This document shows positions 18,017-26,313 of a stretch of DNA of 64,000 nucleotides, piece by piece. Position numbers and translations under genes: made by a program. The notes under the pieces are model-generated. The model was given only the letters and a program-made list of their open reading frames with translations. It did no database searches and was not told where the DNA came from. Within the stretch, counting starts at the first letter, position 1, and each line of letters starts with the position of its first letter. The stretch comes from Elizabethkingia bruuniana (GTDB taxonomy: Bacteria; Bacteroidota; Bacteroidia; Flavobacteriales; Weeksellaceae). Location of the stretch: positions 3,782,001 to 3,846,000 of the forward strand of contig NZ_CP014337.1 of the NCBI RefSeq assembly GCF_002024805.1, in the 5' to 3' direction.

Positions 18017-19195
18017 TTGGATTTTAATAATAAATATGAAACATTGGATGATTTTATTTCTTCCCGCCTTAATGATGAAGAAGTGGGAATCTGGTTTTAT
18101 GACAATGGTTTAGAGAAGTTTATTATTAAGTTGCCTAATCATATTATTAGAGCCATCAACCAAGGATGTAAATTAGAAATGTTAGTAGGGCAGTATTTTG
18201 TTTCAGAAAAAACATACCCTGTTATTGGATTATTCATTTATGACCATATTGATAATCCCTTGATTGTAACTCAATCCAGTAATTTTCTGCTTGAAATAGA
18301 TGCACTTAAAATAATATTGAAAAGTGGGAATTCAATTTTAGTGGACTTTTATGATGAATTGGGGGTTCCCGTTTTATCAAGCAATGCTACCCTAAGTGAG
18401 AATACTGTTGAAATTCAATGGCAAAACATTGATACTGAATATAACAATGATAATTGGAAGAAAGTTTTAGATCAAATGAAATTGGATTTTGACGCCAAAA
18501 ACTATCAAGATTTTCAGAGAATAGAAATAAATGTCTCCAATGGAGTTGCGATACAATCTGCTTTTATTACTGATCAAAATATTACCACTCATTATTTAGA
18601 GGAAAAAGAGGGAGATCAACTTGAAAAAAAAGTGTTCGTACCCTTAGAATCTATATTTAAAACCAATAATATTTTTCTCAATCCTTATTTTAATTCTTCA
18701 GGCAGAAAAAAGGAACTCACCGATATTTTTGCCCATTATGAATTGGGAACATTTTATATTGAATCCAAGGTTTTATCTTCTCAAAAGGCTTTTGATAAAT
18801 CCATTTCCAAACAACAGGATAATATTAAAAAGCAAATATTAAAGGCGGTTAATCAACTTGCCGGAGCTTTGAGAAGTGTATCAAATGAAATATCGGTATT
18901 TGACTCTAAATCAAATCTGAAAATTGAGATTAACAAAGGGTTAGTACCACAATGTATTATTTTAGTTTCAGAATTACCCTCATTTGGGGAATGGGAAGAT
19001 TTTAACATTTCAATTTTTAAATTAATTTCACAATATAACTGTTATCTCAATATAATGGAACTTTCTGACTTTATGAAGATTATTAAATTAGCCAGCGGAA
19101 GCATCGAAAAATTGGATTATTATCTTATGAAAAGGGCAGAAGGTTTCGAAACAACAAAGACTTTCTTTTATAAAACCGAGGTTGTGTTTAATTAA
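18017..19195 (+). CDS. PD-(D/E)XK nuclease-like protein of unknown function
   Basis: A 392-residue protein I do not recognise as a whole. The start is TTG 18017, the first usable codon 6 bases after the FRG-like gene; no ATG lies near. Residues about 225-290 look like a restriction-endonuclease fold: GRKKELTD, then FYIESK, then a Lys-rich helix and AVNQLAGALR, fitting the D-(x)n-ExK pattern and the QL-GA-R helix seen in many defence nucleases. The N-terminal 200 residues are mixed alpha/beta with no known motif. With the FRG-like gene it may have formed a two-gene defence unit. Confidence 0.6.
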   Translation: MDFNNKYETLDDFISSRLNDEEVGIWFYDNGLEKFIIKLPNHIIRAINQGCKLEMLVGQYFVSEKTYPVIGLFIYDHIDNPLIVTQSSNFLLEIDALKIILKSGNSILVDFYDELGVPVLSSNATLSENTVEIQWQNIDTEYNNDNWKKVLDQMKLDFDAKNYQDFQRIEINVSNGVAIQSAFITDQNITTHYLEEKEGDQLEKKVFVPLESIFKTNNIFLNPYFNSSGRKKELTDIFAHYELGTFYIESKVLSSQKAFDKSISKQQDNIKKQILKAVNQLAGALRSVSNEISVFDSKSNLKIEINKGLVPQCIILVSELPSFGEWEDFNISIFKLISQYNCYLNIMELSDFMKIIKLASGSIEKLDYYLMKRAEGFETTKTFFYKTEVVFN

Positions 19196-19297
19196 GTGTT
19201 TTAATAATTTATTTTTTATTCCAGGTTCTAGAAAGAATATTTTCAATCTTTATTCGTCCGATTTCTCTAATTATTTGAGAAGCGAATCTTCTTTTTC

Positions 19298-19324
19298 GTC
19301 GCAAATATTTTCTAAATTTGCGAC
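19298..19324 (+). promoter_or_regulatory. Palindromic operator over the AbiEi promoter
   Basis: A perfect 9-bp inverted repeat, GTCGCAAAT (19298-19306) and ATTTGCGAC (19316-19324), with a 9-base spacer. The right arm overlaps TAAATTTG (19313-19320), a match to the Bacteroidota -7 box TAnnTTTG, 20 bases before the ATG of the antitoxin-like gene. AbiEi antitoxins autoregulate by binding inverted repeats at their promoter, so this is the likely site. It is still intact although both genes downstream are broken. Confidence 0.65.
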
Positions 19325-19344
19325 AAAATAACCGTAAATTGCAT

Positions 19345-19954
19345 ATGCAAAGCATTGATGATAAAATACTTGTAAAAATAAAAAAGCGAAGAGGGGTACG
19401 TTGTTTTTTATTGAAGGCTTTCTTGCTTTCGGCAATGCCAGAGCAGTTGCAAAAGAATTGGAAAGATTGGTCAATAACGGCGGTATTTCCCGTGTTGCGA
19501 GGGGATTTACGCTGTTTTACAAACGGATCCAGTTTTGGGAAATATTCAGCCTTCTGCCGAACAGATTGCAGAGGTAATTCGCAAAAGAGACAAGGCGCGC
19601 ATTATTCCAACGGGAATTCTGGCGCTCAATGCACTAGGACTCTCCACCCAGATTCCCCTCAATTTGGTGTATCTTACAGACGGTTCTGCACGAACAGTTG
19701 ATCTCGGCAAAAGAAAAATAAAATTCAAAAAAACAAGCCCGAAAAACCTCGCTGCGATTGGTGAAATAAGCGGACTTGTAATCCAAGCTTTGAAAGAAAT
19801 CGGGAAGGACAATGTCACTCAACAGGAAAAGGATTTAGTTATAGAAAAGCTTAAAAAGGAAAATCCATACCGCTTGGAACACGACATTCGCCTTGCGCCA
19901 GAATGGATTAGGATAATAATGCGGAACGCCATAAATAAAAATAATGACAAATAA
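19345..19954 (+). pseudogene. AbiEi-type antitoxin (DUF6088) with two frameshifts
   Basis: Starts at ATG 19345 (MQSIDDKILVKIKK). The protein text continues through three frames: to about 19385 in the first, from there (GTLFFIEGFLAFGNARAVAKE) to about 19505 in the second, and from about 19505 to TAA 19952-19954 in the third. Restoring one A in the A-run near 19381-19385 and one A near 19503 rebuilds a continuous protein of about 200 residues: a winged-helix N-terminus and a C-terminal DUF6088 region. Both lesions are single-base losses, one in a homopolymer, so sequencing error cannot be ruled out. It overlaps the toxin-like gene by 11 bases. Confidence 0.8.
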
Positions 19955-20957
19955 ATTTTTAGCCCTTCCCCAATAAACGAGGGTCCTTGCTTTTACACAA
20001 GTTGCCGAAAAAAGAGGAATAACACCGTTTGCCGTCGAAAAAGACTGGTGGGTATCGCAAACTTTGAAAGCGGTTTTTGAATTGGATGTAGCCGAGCATT
20101 TGGTTTTCAAAGGTGGCACCTCGCTGAGCAAGGCGTGGAACCTCATAGAAAGGTTTTCCGAAGACATTGATTTGGCCATCGAAAGAGAGTTTCTTGGCTT
20201 CGAAGGAAGTTTGACTAAAAACAAGAAAACCAAATTAAGGAAGGCTTCCGGCCAATATATCAGCGAGGTTTTTTATTTAGAATTACAGGAAAAATTTAAA
20301 GAGAAAGGCTTGGAAAATGTCACTTTCTCGTTGGCCGAAACCCAGAATTCCGATCAGGATCCTCGTATTATCAATATTTTTTATCCAAATATAATTGAAG
20401 TTACGGAATATCTGAAGCCGAGAGTTCAAATAGAAGTCGGGTGCCGTTCATTAATTGAGCCATTTACGATGAAAAAAATTTCCGCGATGGTTGATGATGA
20501 ATATCCAGAGCAGAGTTTTTCGGAAAAAAGCGAAGAAATACCATCCGTTAATCCGGAAAGGACTTTTTTAGAAAAAATTTTCCTTCTGCATGAAGAGTTT
20601 CAGAAAACCGCTTAAAAAATAAGGGTAGATCTGCTCAGCCGCCATTTGTACGATCTATATGCTTTTTCAAAAACATAATATTCAGAAAGTGCCCTACAGA
20701 ATAAGGAACTCTATGAAACCATTGTAAAGCACAGAATGGAGTTTGCCAAAATCTCCGGTATCGACTATAGCCTGCACAGGCCAGCCACAATAAACCCTAT
20801 TCCACCAGAAAATATCATTGAATTATGGGAAAAAGATTATGCCAAAATGCGAGAAGAAATGGTTTGTGGCGAAAACAGACCAACTTTTTCTAAAATAATT
20901 GAAACTCTTAAAAGACTGAAAGATAAAATCAACAGCCTCAATTGGGAAATGATTTAA
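19944..20957 (+). pseudogene. AbiEii-type nucleotidyltransferase toxin with three in-frame stops
   Basis: A single frame from ATG 19944 to the TAA at 20955-20957 reads as an AbiEii/AbiGii toxin (DUF1814 nucleotidyltransferase fold): FKGGTSLSKAW and SEDIDLAI are the G-G-T-S-L and D-x-D catalytic motifs, and PERTFLEKIFLLHEE is the conserved helix. It is interrupted by TAA at 19974, 20613 and 20676. No frameshift is needed to read across them. The toxin should be inactive. Together with the upstream gene this was a type IV toxin-antitoxin (abortive infection) pair. Confidence 0.85.
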
Positions 20958-20993
20958 GGGAAAAGGTTTTGCTAAAATATTAAACAAATACTC

Positions 20994-22205
20994 TTACTTC
21001 AAAACCTCGTCAATAATCTTATCCAATTTATTATCCGGAAGACTGTTTAAATAAGACATTGTAGATTTTATATCTTTTTGCCCAAGTGCTTCGCGAATAG
21101 TCTCAATTGAAATATTATTGAACTTCAAAACTGTGGCAAACGAGTGACGGGCGCAGTAATAAGAGATATTCTTCTTGATTTGCAGTTCTTTCATTATTTC
21201 TTTTAACTGCATATTCACATAATAGGTCAGCACTTTTTTGGATCTGTTTTTTAGGTAAATCTGCGTTGGCTTTTCGGTATTCATTATTTTGAAAATGAAC
21301 TTTGAACTGTCTTCGGATTTGTATTTTTCCATGATATTCCCAGCGTAATCATTGATTTTAAAACTCACCGGAACGCCTGTTTTACTGCGGATATAATCAA
21401 TACGATCAATATTCAAGAATTTTTTTTCCAACTTAATCAAATCCAAAAAGTTGATTCCTCTTGCATAATAACTGAACAAAAACATATCTTTTGCAAAAGA
21501 AAGTTTTTCGTCTTTTGGCTCATATTTCTTGAGTTTTTCTATTTCTTCTTCATTCAGATACTCCTTTTTCCCACTTTCCTTCAGTTTTGAAATTTTATAT
21601 TGCCTAAAAGGATATTGTTTTTCCGTAATTACTTGGTTTCTAATGGCTTGATTAAAAACCGAACGCAAAGTCCGCATTCTAATAGCGATACTGGACTCCC
21701 TATTCCCGCGAGAAATGCAATAGGCTTCAAATTTTTTCAAGTTAGAATAATCCAATTCATTAAAGCTAATGTCTTTTTTGCCAAAGAACCGTTGCAGCGC
21801 ATTCAGAGTATCTTTTTCCACTTTCGCTGTTCCGGTTTTATCCGATGCCAAAAGATTTCTAATCAAATCTTCGTGGAAACTCGTATAGGTTAAGGAAATG
21901 CTTTGTCCGCTGCTCGTCTTTAGTTTATTGATGAGATCAGGAAGCGTGAAGTAGATTCCATTTTTATCGAAATCGTCGATAATCTCGTCAATGATCTTAA
22001 TTCTGCGCTCAATAAATTTGTTGAGGTTAGCGTGATTGGGATGCGAAGTTTTCAGACGACAAGCGTCAAAACTCCAGTCCTTCTCCTTGCAAGTTTTCCC
22101 GATTGAAAGACTTGTGTTTTTGCGGTCTTTTATAAATGAAATTATGATACTTCTCTCCCCTGTTTTATTCGCTTTTGGAGCAAGTGTAAAGGTGTAACTT
22201 ACCAT
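20994..22205 (-). CDS. Tyrosine recombinase (integrase) of the island
   Basis: Site-specific recombinase of 403 residues, Bacteroidota type. It has an N-terminal arm-binding region (about 1-95), a SAM-like core-binding domain (about 105-210) and the catalytic domain. Catalytic residues visible: Arg in YYARGINFLDL, the Arg-His of YCARHSFAT (Tyr stands where many relatives have the first His of HxxR, a known variant) and the nucleophile Tyr in STMSYLNSL near the C-terminus. It reads away from attR, with its promoter and three iterons in the 220 bases between. It looks intact, so excision is conceivable if the left end is also intact. Confidence 0.93.
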   Translation of the reverse strand: MVSYTFTLAPKANKTGERSIIISFIKDRKNTSLSIGKTCKEKDWSFDACRLKTSHPNHANLNKFIERRIKIIDEIIDDFDKNGIYFTLPDLINKLKTSSGQSISLTYTSFHEDLIRNLLASDKTGTAKVEKDTLNALQRFFGKKDISFNELDYSNLKKFEAYCISRGNRESSIAIRMRTLRSVFNQAIRNQVITEKQYPFRQYKISKLKESGKKEYLNEEEIEKLKKYEPKDEKLSFAKDMFLFSYYARGINFLDLIKLEKKFLNIDRIDYIRSKTGVPVSFKINDYAGNIMEKYKSEDSSKFIFKIMNTEKPTQIYLKNRSKKVLTYYVNMQLKEIMKELQIKKNISYYCARHSFATVLKFNNISIETIREALGQKDIKSTMSYLNSLPDNKLDKIIDEVLK

Positions 22206-22227
22206 TTTGTGTCAATTTTTATCGTTT

Positions 22228-22304
22228 TTCACGAACATTTTTTTCAGATATTCCTGTTTATCGTGTTTTACAAAAATTTTTTCACGAACATTTCACGAAC
22301 ATTT
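22228..22304 (+). repeat. Three TTCACGAACATTT iterons upstream of the integrase
   Basis: Exact 13-base copies at 22228-22240, 22281-22293 and 22292-22304; the last two are arranged with an 11-bp period and share two bases. They lie between the integrase start and attR, just downstream of the integrase promoter. Such repeats are typical arm-type sites for integrase or excisionase, and here could also let the protein repress its own promoter. Confidence 0.65.
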
Positions 22305-22310
22305 GCGCTC

Positions 22311-22341
22311 CAAAAGTAAAATATTATAAAATACTGTACAA
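22311..22341 (-). promoter_or_regulatory. Integrase promoter
   Basis: On the minus strand, TTG (22341-22339) and TACTTTTG (22318-22311) are separated by 20 bases, matching the Bacteroidota consensus TTG-N17-23-TAnnTTTG. Transcription would begin near 22305, inside the iterons, and give a leader of about 100 bases to the integrase. Confidence 0.55.
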
Positions 22342-22425
22342 GAAAAATATTTGTAAACAATTGATAATCAAAGAAAATAAAGCATAATAAAGATTAAGCA
22401 AATTATAATAAAACACAATAAAACC

Positions 22426-22470
22426 GACTGTTAATCAGAGGGTCGCTGGTTCGAGCCCAGCAGGAGGAGC
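22426..22470 (+). other. attR: 3' half of a tRNA-Asn gene
   Basis: Starting at the anticodon loop CTGTTAA (22428-22434, anticodon GTT), the sequence continues with the 3' anticodon strand TCAGA, variable loop, a perfect T-arm (GCTGG-TTCGAGC-CCAGC, 22445-22461), the 3' acceptor strand AGGAGGA and discriminator G. The 5' half (acceptor, D-arm, 5' anticodon strand) is missing and replaced by AT-rich island DNA. This is the footprint of integration into the 3' end of tRNA-Asn. The intact tRNA should lie at the left junction, outside this window. Confidence 0.85.
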
Positions 22471-22477
22471 TTCTTAT

Positions 22478-22509
22478 AAAGCACTTACAGAAATGTAGGT
22501 GCTTTTTTT
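22478..22509 (+). terminator. Rho-independent terminator of the original tRNA-Asn
   Basis: Stem AAAGCACTTACA / TGTAGGTGCTTT (12 bp, one T-G pair) with a GAAA tetraloop, followed by a run of T. It sits 8 bases after the tRNA-Asn half and belongs to the host tRNA unit disrupted by the island. Confidence 0.85.
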
Positions 22510-22635
22510 ATGCACTTTATTTCTTTAACCATTCTGTTCTTATTTTGCTATTACTGCTTCAGAATCTGATTAACTGATGTTATCGGTTTGTTTCTTATCC
22601 TTAGAATAGCCACCCTGACAAATTTCACTATTATT

Positions 22636-22670
22636 TTGTTTTAATTTAGAATTAATAAAAACTATATTTG
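22636..22670 (+). promoter_or_regulatory. Candidate promoter of the TonB-dependent receptor
   Basis: TTG at 22636-22638 and TATATTTG at 22663-22670 with a 24-base spacer, one over the usual range of the Bacteroidota consensus. The -7 box is an exact match and lies 31 bases before the chosen ATG. No clear Fur box was identified. Confidence 0.4.
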
Positions 22671-22700
22671 CTGCCAGTTAAAATATATTCATTTCTGTTT

Positions 22701-24923
22701 ATGAAAAAACAAATAATATTACCTGCTATAGCTGTACTGGCTTATTTTCCTGGATATGCACAAAGTGTAAAAGATTCCGGAAATACTAAGAATATAGATG
22801 ATGTTGTAATTGTAGCTTCCAGAAAGCCGACGAAGATATCGGATATTCCAGGAACAGTTTGGGTAGTACCAAAAGATAAAATTGAGCTACAGGCTAAGAA
22901 CGGAGTTCCTATTAAAGAAATGCTTTCTATTCTCATACCGAGTTTAGACATAGGACCACAGGGTAGAACCAATTACGGTCAAAATATGCGTGGCCGTTCT
23001 GCATTGGTAATGATTGATGGTGTTTCTCTAAACAGTATAAGAACGATCAGCCGTCAGTTGGATGCCATAGATCCTTTTAATATTGAGAGAATTGAGGTTC
23101 TTTCCGGGGCAAGTTCAATTTATGGAGGTAACGCTACAGGTGGTATTATTAATATTATTACCAAAACTCCTTCTAAAAAAGGCTTAAGTGGTGAGACTGA
23201 ATTAGGAGTGCGTACCGGATTTATGGGAAAAGATGACCATGACTTTCGTGCTGCCCAGTCTATCGCAGGAAAAGGCGAAAAGTTATTTGGAAGACTAGGT
23301 GTTGCCTACCAGCAGAATGGTGGTGTATATGGAGCCGACCAGAAGCAGCTGATCACTGATATCACCCAGACAGATTTACAGTATAATCAGTCCATAGACA
23401 TCTTGGCAACAGGAGGCTACAAATTTAATAACAAGCATAAGATTACAGCATCTGTACAGTATTATAATTCCAAATTCAATGGTGACAGAAGTGTTTTTCT
23501 GGGTGAGAATCTTAGTGCTTTTACAAAAAGAGATCCTAAAATCTTATCTATGAGAGACGGATTCTCTTCAGATAAAAATATCGGAACGGAACGTTATATG
23601 GGAACTTTAGCGTATACCGGAAACAATATATTAGGAGGGCAGGATCTTTATGTGCAGGTCGCTACAAGAGGTGAAAAATTAGGCTTTTATCCTTTTCCGG
23701 GGAATCTGAAGTTACAAACTGGTACAATAAGTTATATGTCGTCTTCCCAACAGAATACTTATTATACAGGAATAAAAGCTTTGCTTTCTAAAAACTGGAA
23801 TAAACTAAATATTACTTACGGAGTCGATATAGATTTTGAAAAATTCGATGCAAATCAGTCAGTATATAACCTTGAAAAGACAATGTCGAGCGGTGGACTG
23901 ATTAACACAACGCAATATGAGCTTGGCAGATATCCAACCAACCACTCCAGAAGTTATGCAGGATATGCACAGGTAAAGTATGATATCATTCCTAAATTAC
24001 AGCTTAATGCAGGAGTACGTTATCAGAGAATTAATGTAGAGGTAGATGATTTTGTGGGAGCAACTCAGCAGGTGCAGGTAGCAATGGGTTATGGTAAATC
24101 TGCTTCAGCTATTCCTGGCGGGAAAAGCGATTACAATATGACACTTGCCAATGCAGGACTTTTATATAAGATTAATGAAAAGAATCAGGTGTGGGGAACT
24201 TTCTCTCAAGGAGTGAGTCTTGCAGACCCTTCCAAGTATTATGGTGCCGGAACTTATGCACTGGATCAGAAAACTGGAAACTGGAATGTAGTATCCAGCA
24301 TTAACGTTAAAGAGCAGCCATTACAGGGCATTAAAACAAATCAGTATGAAGTTGGTTACCGTATTAACAGTAATGGCTTTAAAGCCCAGGTTTCAGGGTT
24401 CCTAAGCAATTCCGATAAAAGCATAACAGTAGACAAACAAACATTTCAGTTAATTGTCAATGATCTGAAGCTTAGAAATATCGGAATAGAGGCAGAAATA
24501 TCTTATTACATGCCTAACGGAGTATATTTTGGAGCCAGTGGACTTTTAATAAAGTCTGAAGTAGATAACAAAGGAACGTGGAACAAGCAGGAGGTTTACA
24601 ATGCTTCACCTTCCAAAATGGTATCTTATATAGGTTATCAGATTAAAAACTGGAACTTCAGATACCAGCATTTACAAAACTTTAAACTTAAAGACGATCT
24701 AGGAAATGTAATCGATGCATACGATACAGCAGATCTTATGATTGGCTATCAGCTGTCATGGGGTAAATTTAACCTCGGTATTCAGAACCTTTTCAATACC
24801 GATTATCAAACGATATGGAGCAAGCGTTCGCAGATTCTGTATGGCGCTTACGGTGTTCCGGACTTATTCTATTATAAAGGAAGAGGAAGAACATTTAATC
24901 TTTCATATACCTTTAATTTCTAG
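22701..24923 (+). CDS. TonB-dependent receptor (siderophore-type)
   Basis: Outer-membrane active-transport receptor, 740 residues from ATG 22701. The start is chosen because MKKQIILPAIAVLAYFPGYAQ is a good signal peptide; an in-frame TTG upstream is less likely. No carboxypeptidase-like N-terminal domain is present. The plug begins with DDVVIVASRKPTKISDIPGTVWVV and carries NMRGRSALVMIDGVSLN and IERIEVLSGASSIYGGNATGGIINIITK, as in ferric-siderophore receptors of the FepA/IutA group. The C-terminus ends in aromatic TFNF, a normal barrel signal. It is monocistronic, with a terminator behind. Iron-siderophore uptake is inferred from family resemblance. Confidence 0.9.
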   Translation: MKKQIILPAIAVLAYFPGYAQSVKDSGNTKNIDDVVIVASRKPTKISDIPGTVWVVPKDKIELQAKNGVPIKEMLSILIPSLDIGPQGRTNYGQNMRGRSALVMIDGVSLNSIRTISRQLDAIDPFNIERIEVLSGASSIYGGNATGGIINIITKTPSKKGLSGETELGVRTGFMGKDDHDFRAAQSIAGKGEKLFGRLGVAYQQNGGVYGADQKQLITDITQTDLQYNQSIDILATGGYKFNNKHKITASVQYYNSKFNGDRSVFLGENLSAFTKRDPKILSMRDGFSSDKNIGTERYMGTLAYTGNNILGGQDLYVQVATRGEKLGFYPFPGNLKLQTGTISYMSSSQQNTYYTGIKALLSKNWNKLNITYGVDIDFEKFDANQSVYNLEKTMSSGGLINTTQYELGRYPTNHSRSYAGYAQVKYDIIPKLQLNAGVRYQRINVEVDDFVGATQQVQVAMGYGKSASAIPGGKSDYNMTLANAGLLYKINEKNQVWGTFSQGVSLADPSKYYGAGTYALDQKTGNWNVVSSINVKEQPLQGIKTNQYEVGYRINSNGFKAQVSGFLSNSDKSITVDKQTFQLIVNDLKLRNIGIEAEISYYMPNGVYFGASGLLIKSEVDNKGTWNKQEVYNASPSKMVSYIGYQIKNWNFRYQHLQNFKLKDDLGNVIDAYDTADLMIGYQLSWGKFNLGIQNLFNTDYQTIWSKRSQILYGAYGVPDLFYYKGRGRTFNLSYTFNF

Positions 24924-24975
24924 TATCAATGGTATTTATAGACAGATTGAAATAAATTTGTTAAAGAATCTTAAT

Positions 24976-25027
24976 AAAAAGAAACCGCAAATCGCCAAAA
25001 AAGGCAGTTTGCGGTTTCTTTTTTTTT
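24976..25027 (+). terminator. Rho-independent terminator
   Basis: A long stem GAAACCGCAAA / TTTGCGGTTTC with an inner GCC/GGC pairing, followed by a run of more than eight T. It ends the TonB-dependent receptor transcript. Confidence 0.9.
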
Positions 25028-25169
25028 AACACTCTCTATATAAACGTTAAAAAGTGTTAAAATGTACAGGGTGCATGGTGGTTGAGCAGTGCTCGAAAAA
25101 CACCTTTGTCTAAATTTGTGAAGCAATTTTCAAAAAAAGAGTACATTTTAACACAGTAATTAAATATAT

Positions 25170-25817
25170 ATGAAGAAAAGAATTTCACTTTATTTAATAG
25201 CAATTGTAGGAGCTATGTCACTACAATCGTGTGTTTCTAATTATGTTGTTTCCAGTCCTGTACAATACAAAACCGATGCCAAACTGGCGAAACTAAGCCC
25301 GAAAAAAATAGCGGAAGCTAAAAAAGAAATCAAAGAAAATGTAGGCGAATCTGTGGCTACATTTGCGAGCTTAGAGAAGGCGGGAATGGAAGAAGCATTA
25401 AACGCATCAGTAAAAAGAAATAATACAATCGATAATGTCCTGAAGCAGGCATATACATACCTTGGTACACCGTACCGTTTAGGCGGTACAACTAGAAGCG
25501 GAATAGATTGTTCTGCTTTTGTTTTGTCAGTATATGAAGAAGCTACAGGTGTAGAATTACCAAGAGTAGCGGCATCTCAGGCTCATGAAGGAGAAGCTAT
25601 AGCAAAAGAAAACTTACAGAAGGGAGACCTTATTTTCTTTGCACATTCAGGAAGAGGAAGAATTTCTCACGTAGGAATTGTTGAAGAAGTAACATCTTCT
25701 GGTGAAATTAAGTTTATCCATGCTTCTACATCAAGAGGAGTAATGGTGTCTTCACTGGATGATTCATATTGGAGAGGAAAATACAGATCTGCGAAAAGAA
25801 TTATTTCAGAGAACTAG
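25170..25817 (+). CDS. NlpC/P60 (C40) peptidoglycan endopeptidase lipoprotein
   Basis: Predicted cell-wall hydrolase cleaving peptide stems. It is a lipoprotein, with signal peptide ending LQSC (Cys21). Residues 86-212 are an NlpC/P60 domain with catalytic Cys114 in GIDCSAF, His167 in ISHVGIV and His184 in IHAS. The linker 30-85 is Lys/Glu/Ala-rich and probably helical. A TAAATTTG box at 25111-25118 is a likely -7 element. It lies between two terminators, so it is transcribed alone, and next to the elongation operon rodA-mreB, which fits a role in wall growth. Confidence 0.92.
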   Translation: MKKRISLYLIAIVGAMSLQSCVSNYVVSSPVQYKTDAKLAKLSPKKIAEAKKEIKENVGESVATFASLEKAGMEEALNASVKRNNTIDNVLKQAYTYLGTPYRLGGTTRSGIDCSAFVLSVYEEATGVELPRVAASQAHEGEAIAKENLQKGDLIFFAHSGRGRISHVGIVEEVTSSGEIKFIHASTSRGVMVSSLDDSYWRGKYRSAKRIISEN

Positions 25818-25845
25818 TATTTTGTAGAATAAATGAAAATAACAA

Positions 25846-25882
25846 AAACAAAGCCTTTAGATTTCTAAAGGCTTTGTTTTTT
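25846..25882 (+). terminator. Rho-independent terminator
   Basis: Stem AACAAAGCCTTTAG / CTAAAGGCTTTGTT with an ATTT loop, flanked by A-rich and T-rich runs on either side. It ends the NlpC/P60 gene 29 bases after its stop. Confidence 0.9.
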
Positions 25883-26313
25883 ATAGGTCGTATTTAAGTC
25901 CTAATTTATACAAGTGAATCTTACTCAGGAAAACAATGTTACTGTCTGTAAATGGCTTTTATATTCGTTATTATATCCTTGACACAATTATAGTGTCATA
26001 ATCTTAATATATTTATCTGGCAATTAACGAACGGCTAGAATTCTTTGTAAAAGCACGAGCCTGTTTATAATACTCTTCAATAATTTAGTTCGTCAAGCTC
26101 ACTATAAACTCATTACAGGCTCTGGCTCATATTGACATTGCTCGTGTCAATTATCCTCTTCTTTGAGCTGTCAGGCTCAGCCTGTCTTTTTTGAATTAAG
26201 ATTTAAACAGACTCTATATTAATGGATAATACCGGAACTATATGGAAATATATAGACAGGATTAGCTAATCCCGATTGTCAGGGAGTGTATTATAAGCTT
26301 AGAATAAAACGGT
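25883..26313. other. Intergenic region with repeats and a possible gene remnant
   Basis: No intact gene. On the minus strand 26083-26013 reads as 23 protein-like codons ending in TAA (IIEEYYKQARAFTKN then SSRSLIAR), with a frame break upstream, possibly the tail of a lost gene. Inverted repeats: GAGCCTGT (26057-26064) with ACAGGCTC (26115-26122), and the perfect 14-bp palindrome GGATTAGCTAATCC (26259-26272). A weak hairpin CAGGC-TCA-GCCTG at 26172-26184 precedes a T-run. Confidence 0.4.

Larger units (their letters stand above)
1..22470. mobile_element. Integrated genomic island with copper resistance cargo (right-hand part)
   Basis: The block ends at a 3' half of a tRNA-Asn gene (22426-22470), next to a tyrosine recombinase at 20994-22205 that reads away from that junction. 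This is the usual layout of an element integrated at a tRNA 3' end. Cargo is copper handling (1-17083) and decayed defence genes (17366-20957). Genes right of 22.7 kb are ordinary chromosomal functions. The left end, and any conjugation genes, are not in the window, so whether it is an ICE or a simple integrative island cannot be decided. Several cargo genes are broken, which suggests an old insertion or base errors in the assembly. Confidence 0.75.

Noticed and set aside
22426-22470. Complete functional tRNA-Asn
   Set aside because: The acceptor 5' strand, D-arm and 5' anticodon strand are missing, so it cannot fold as a tRNA.
26172-26192. Hairpin CAGGC-TCA-GCCTG plus T-run as a terminator
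   Set aside because: The stem has only 5 bp with a 3-base loop and no plus-strand gene ends nearby; the NlpC/P60 gene already has a strong terminator.
26259-26272. 14-bp palindrome GGATTAGCTAATCC as an operator
   Set aside because: It lies at the 3' end of rodA, not at a promoter, and no second copy was noticed.
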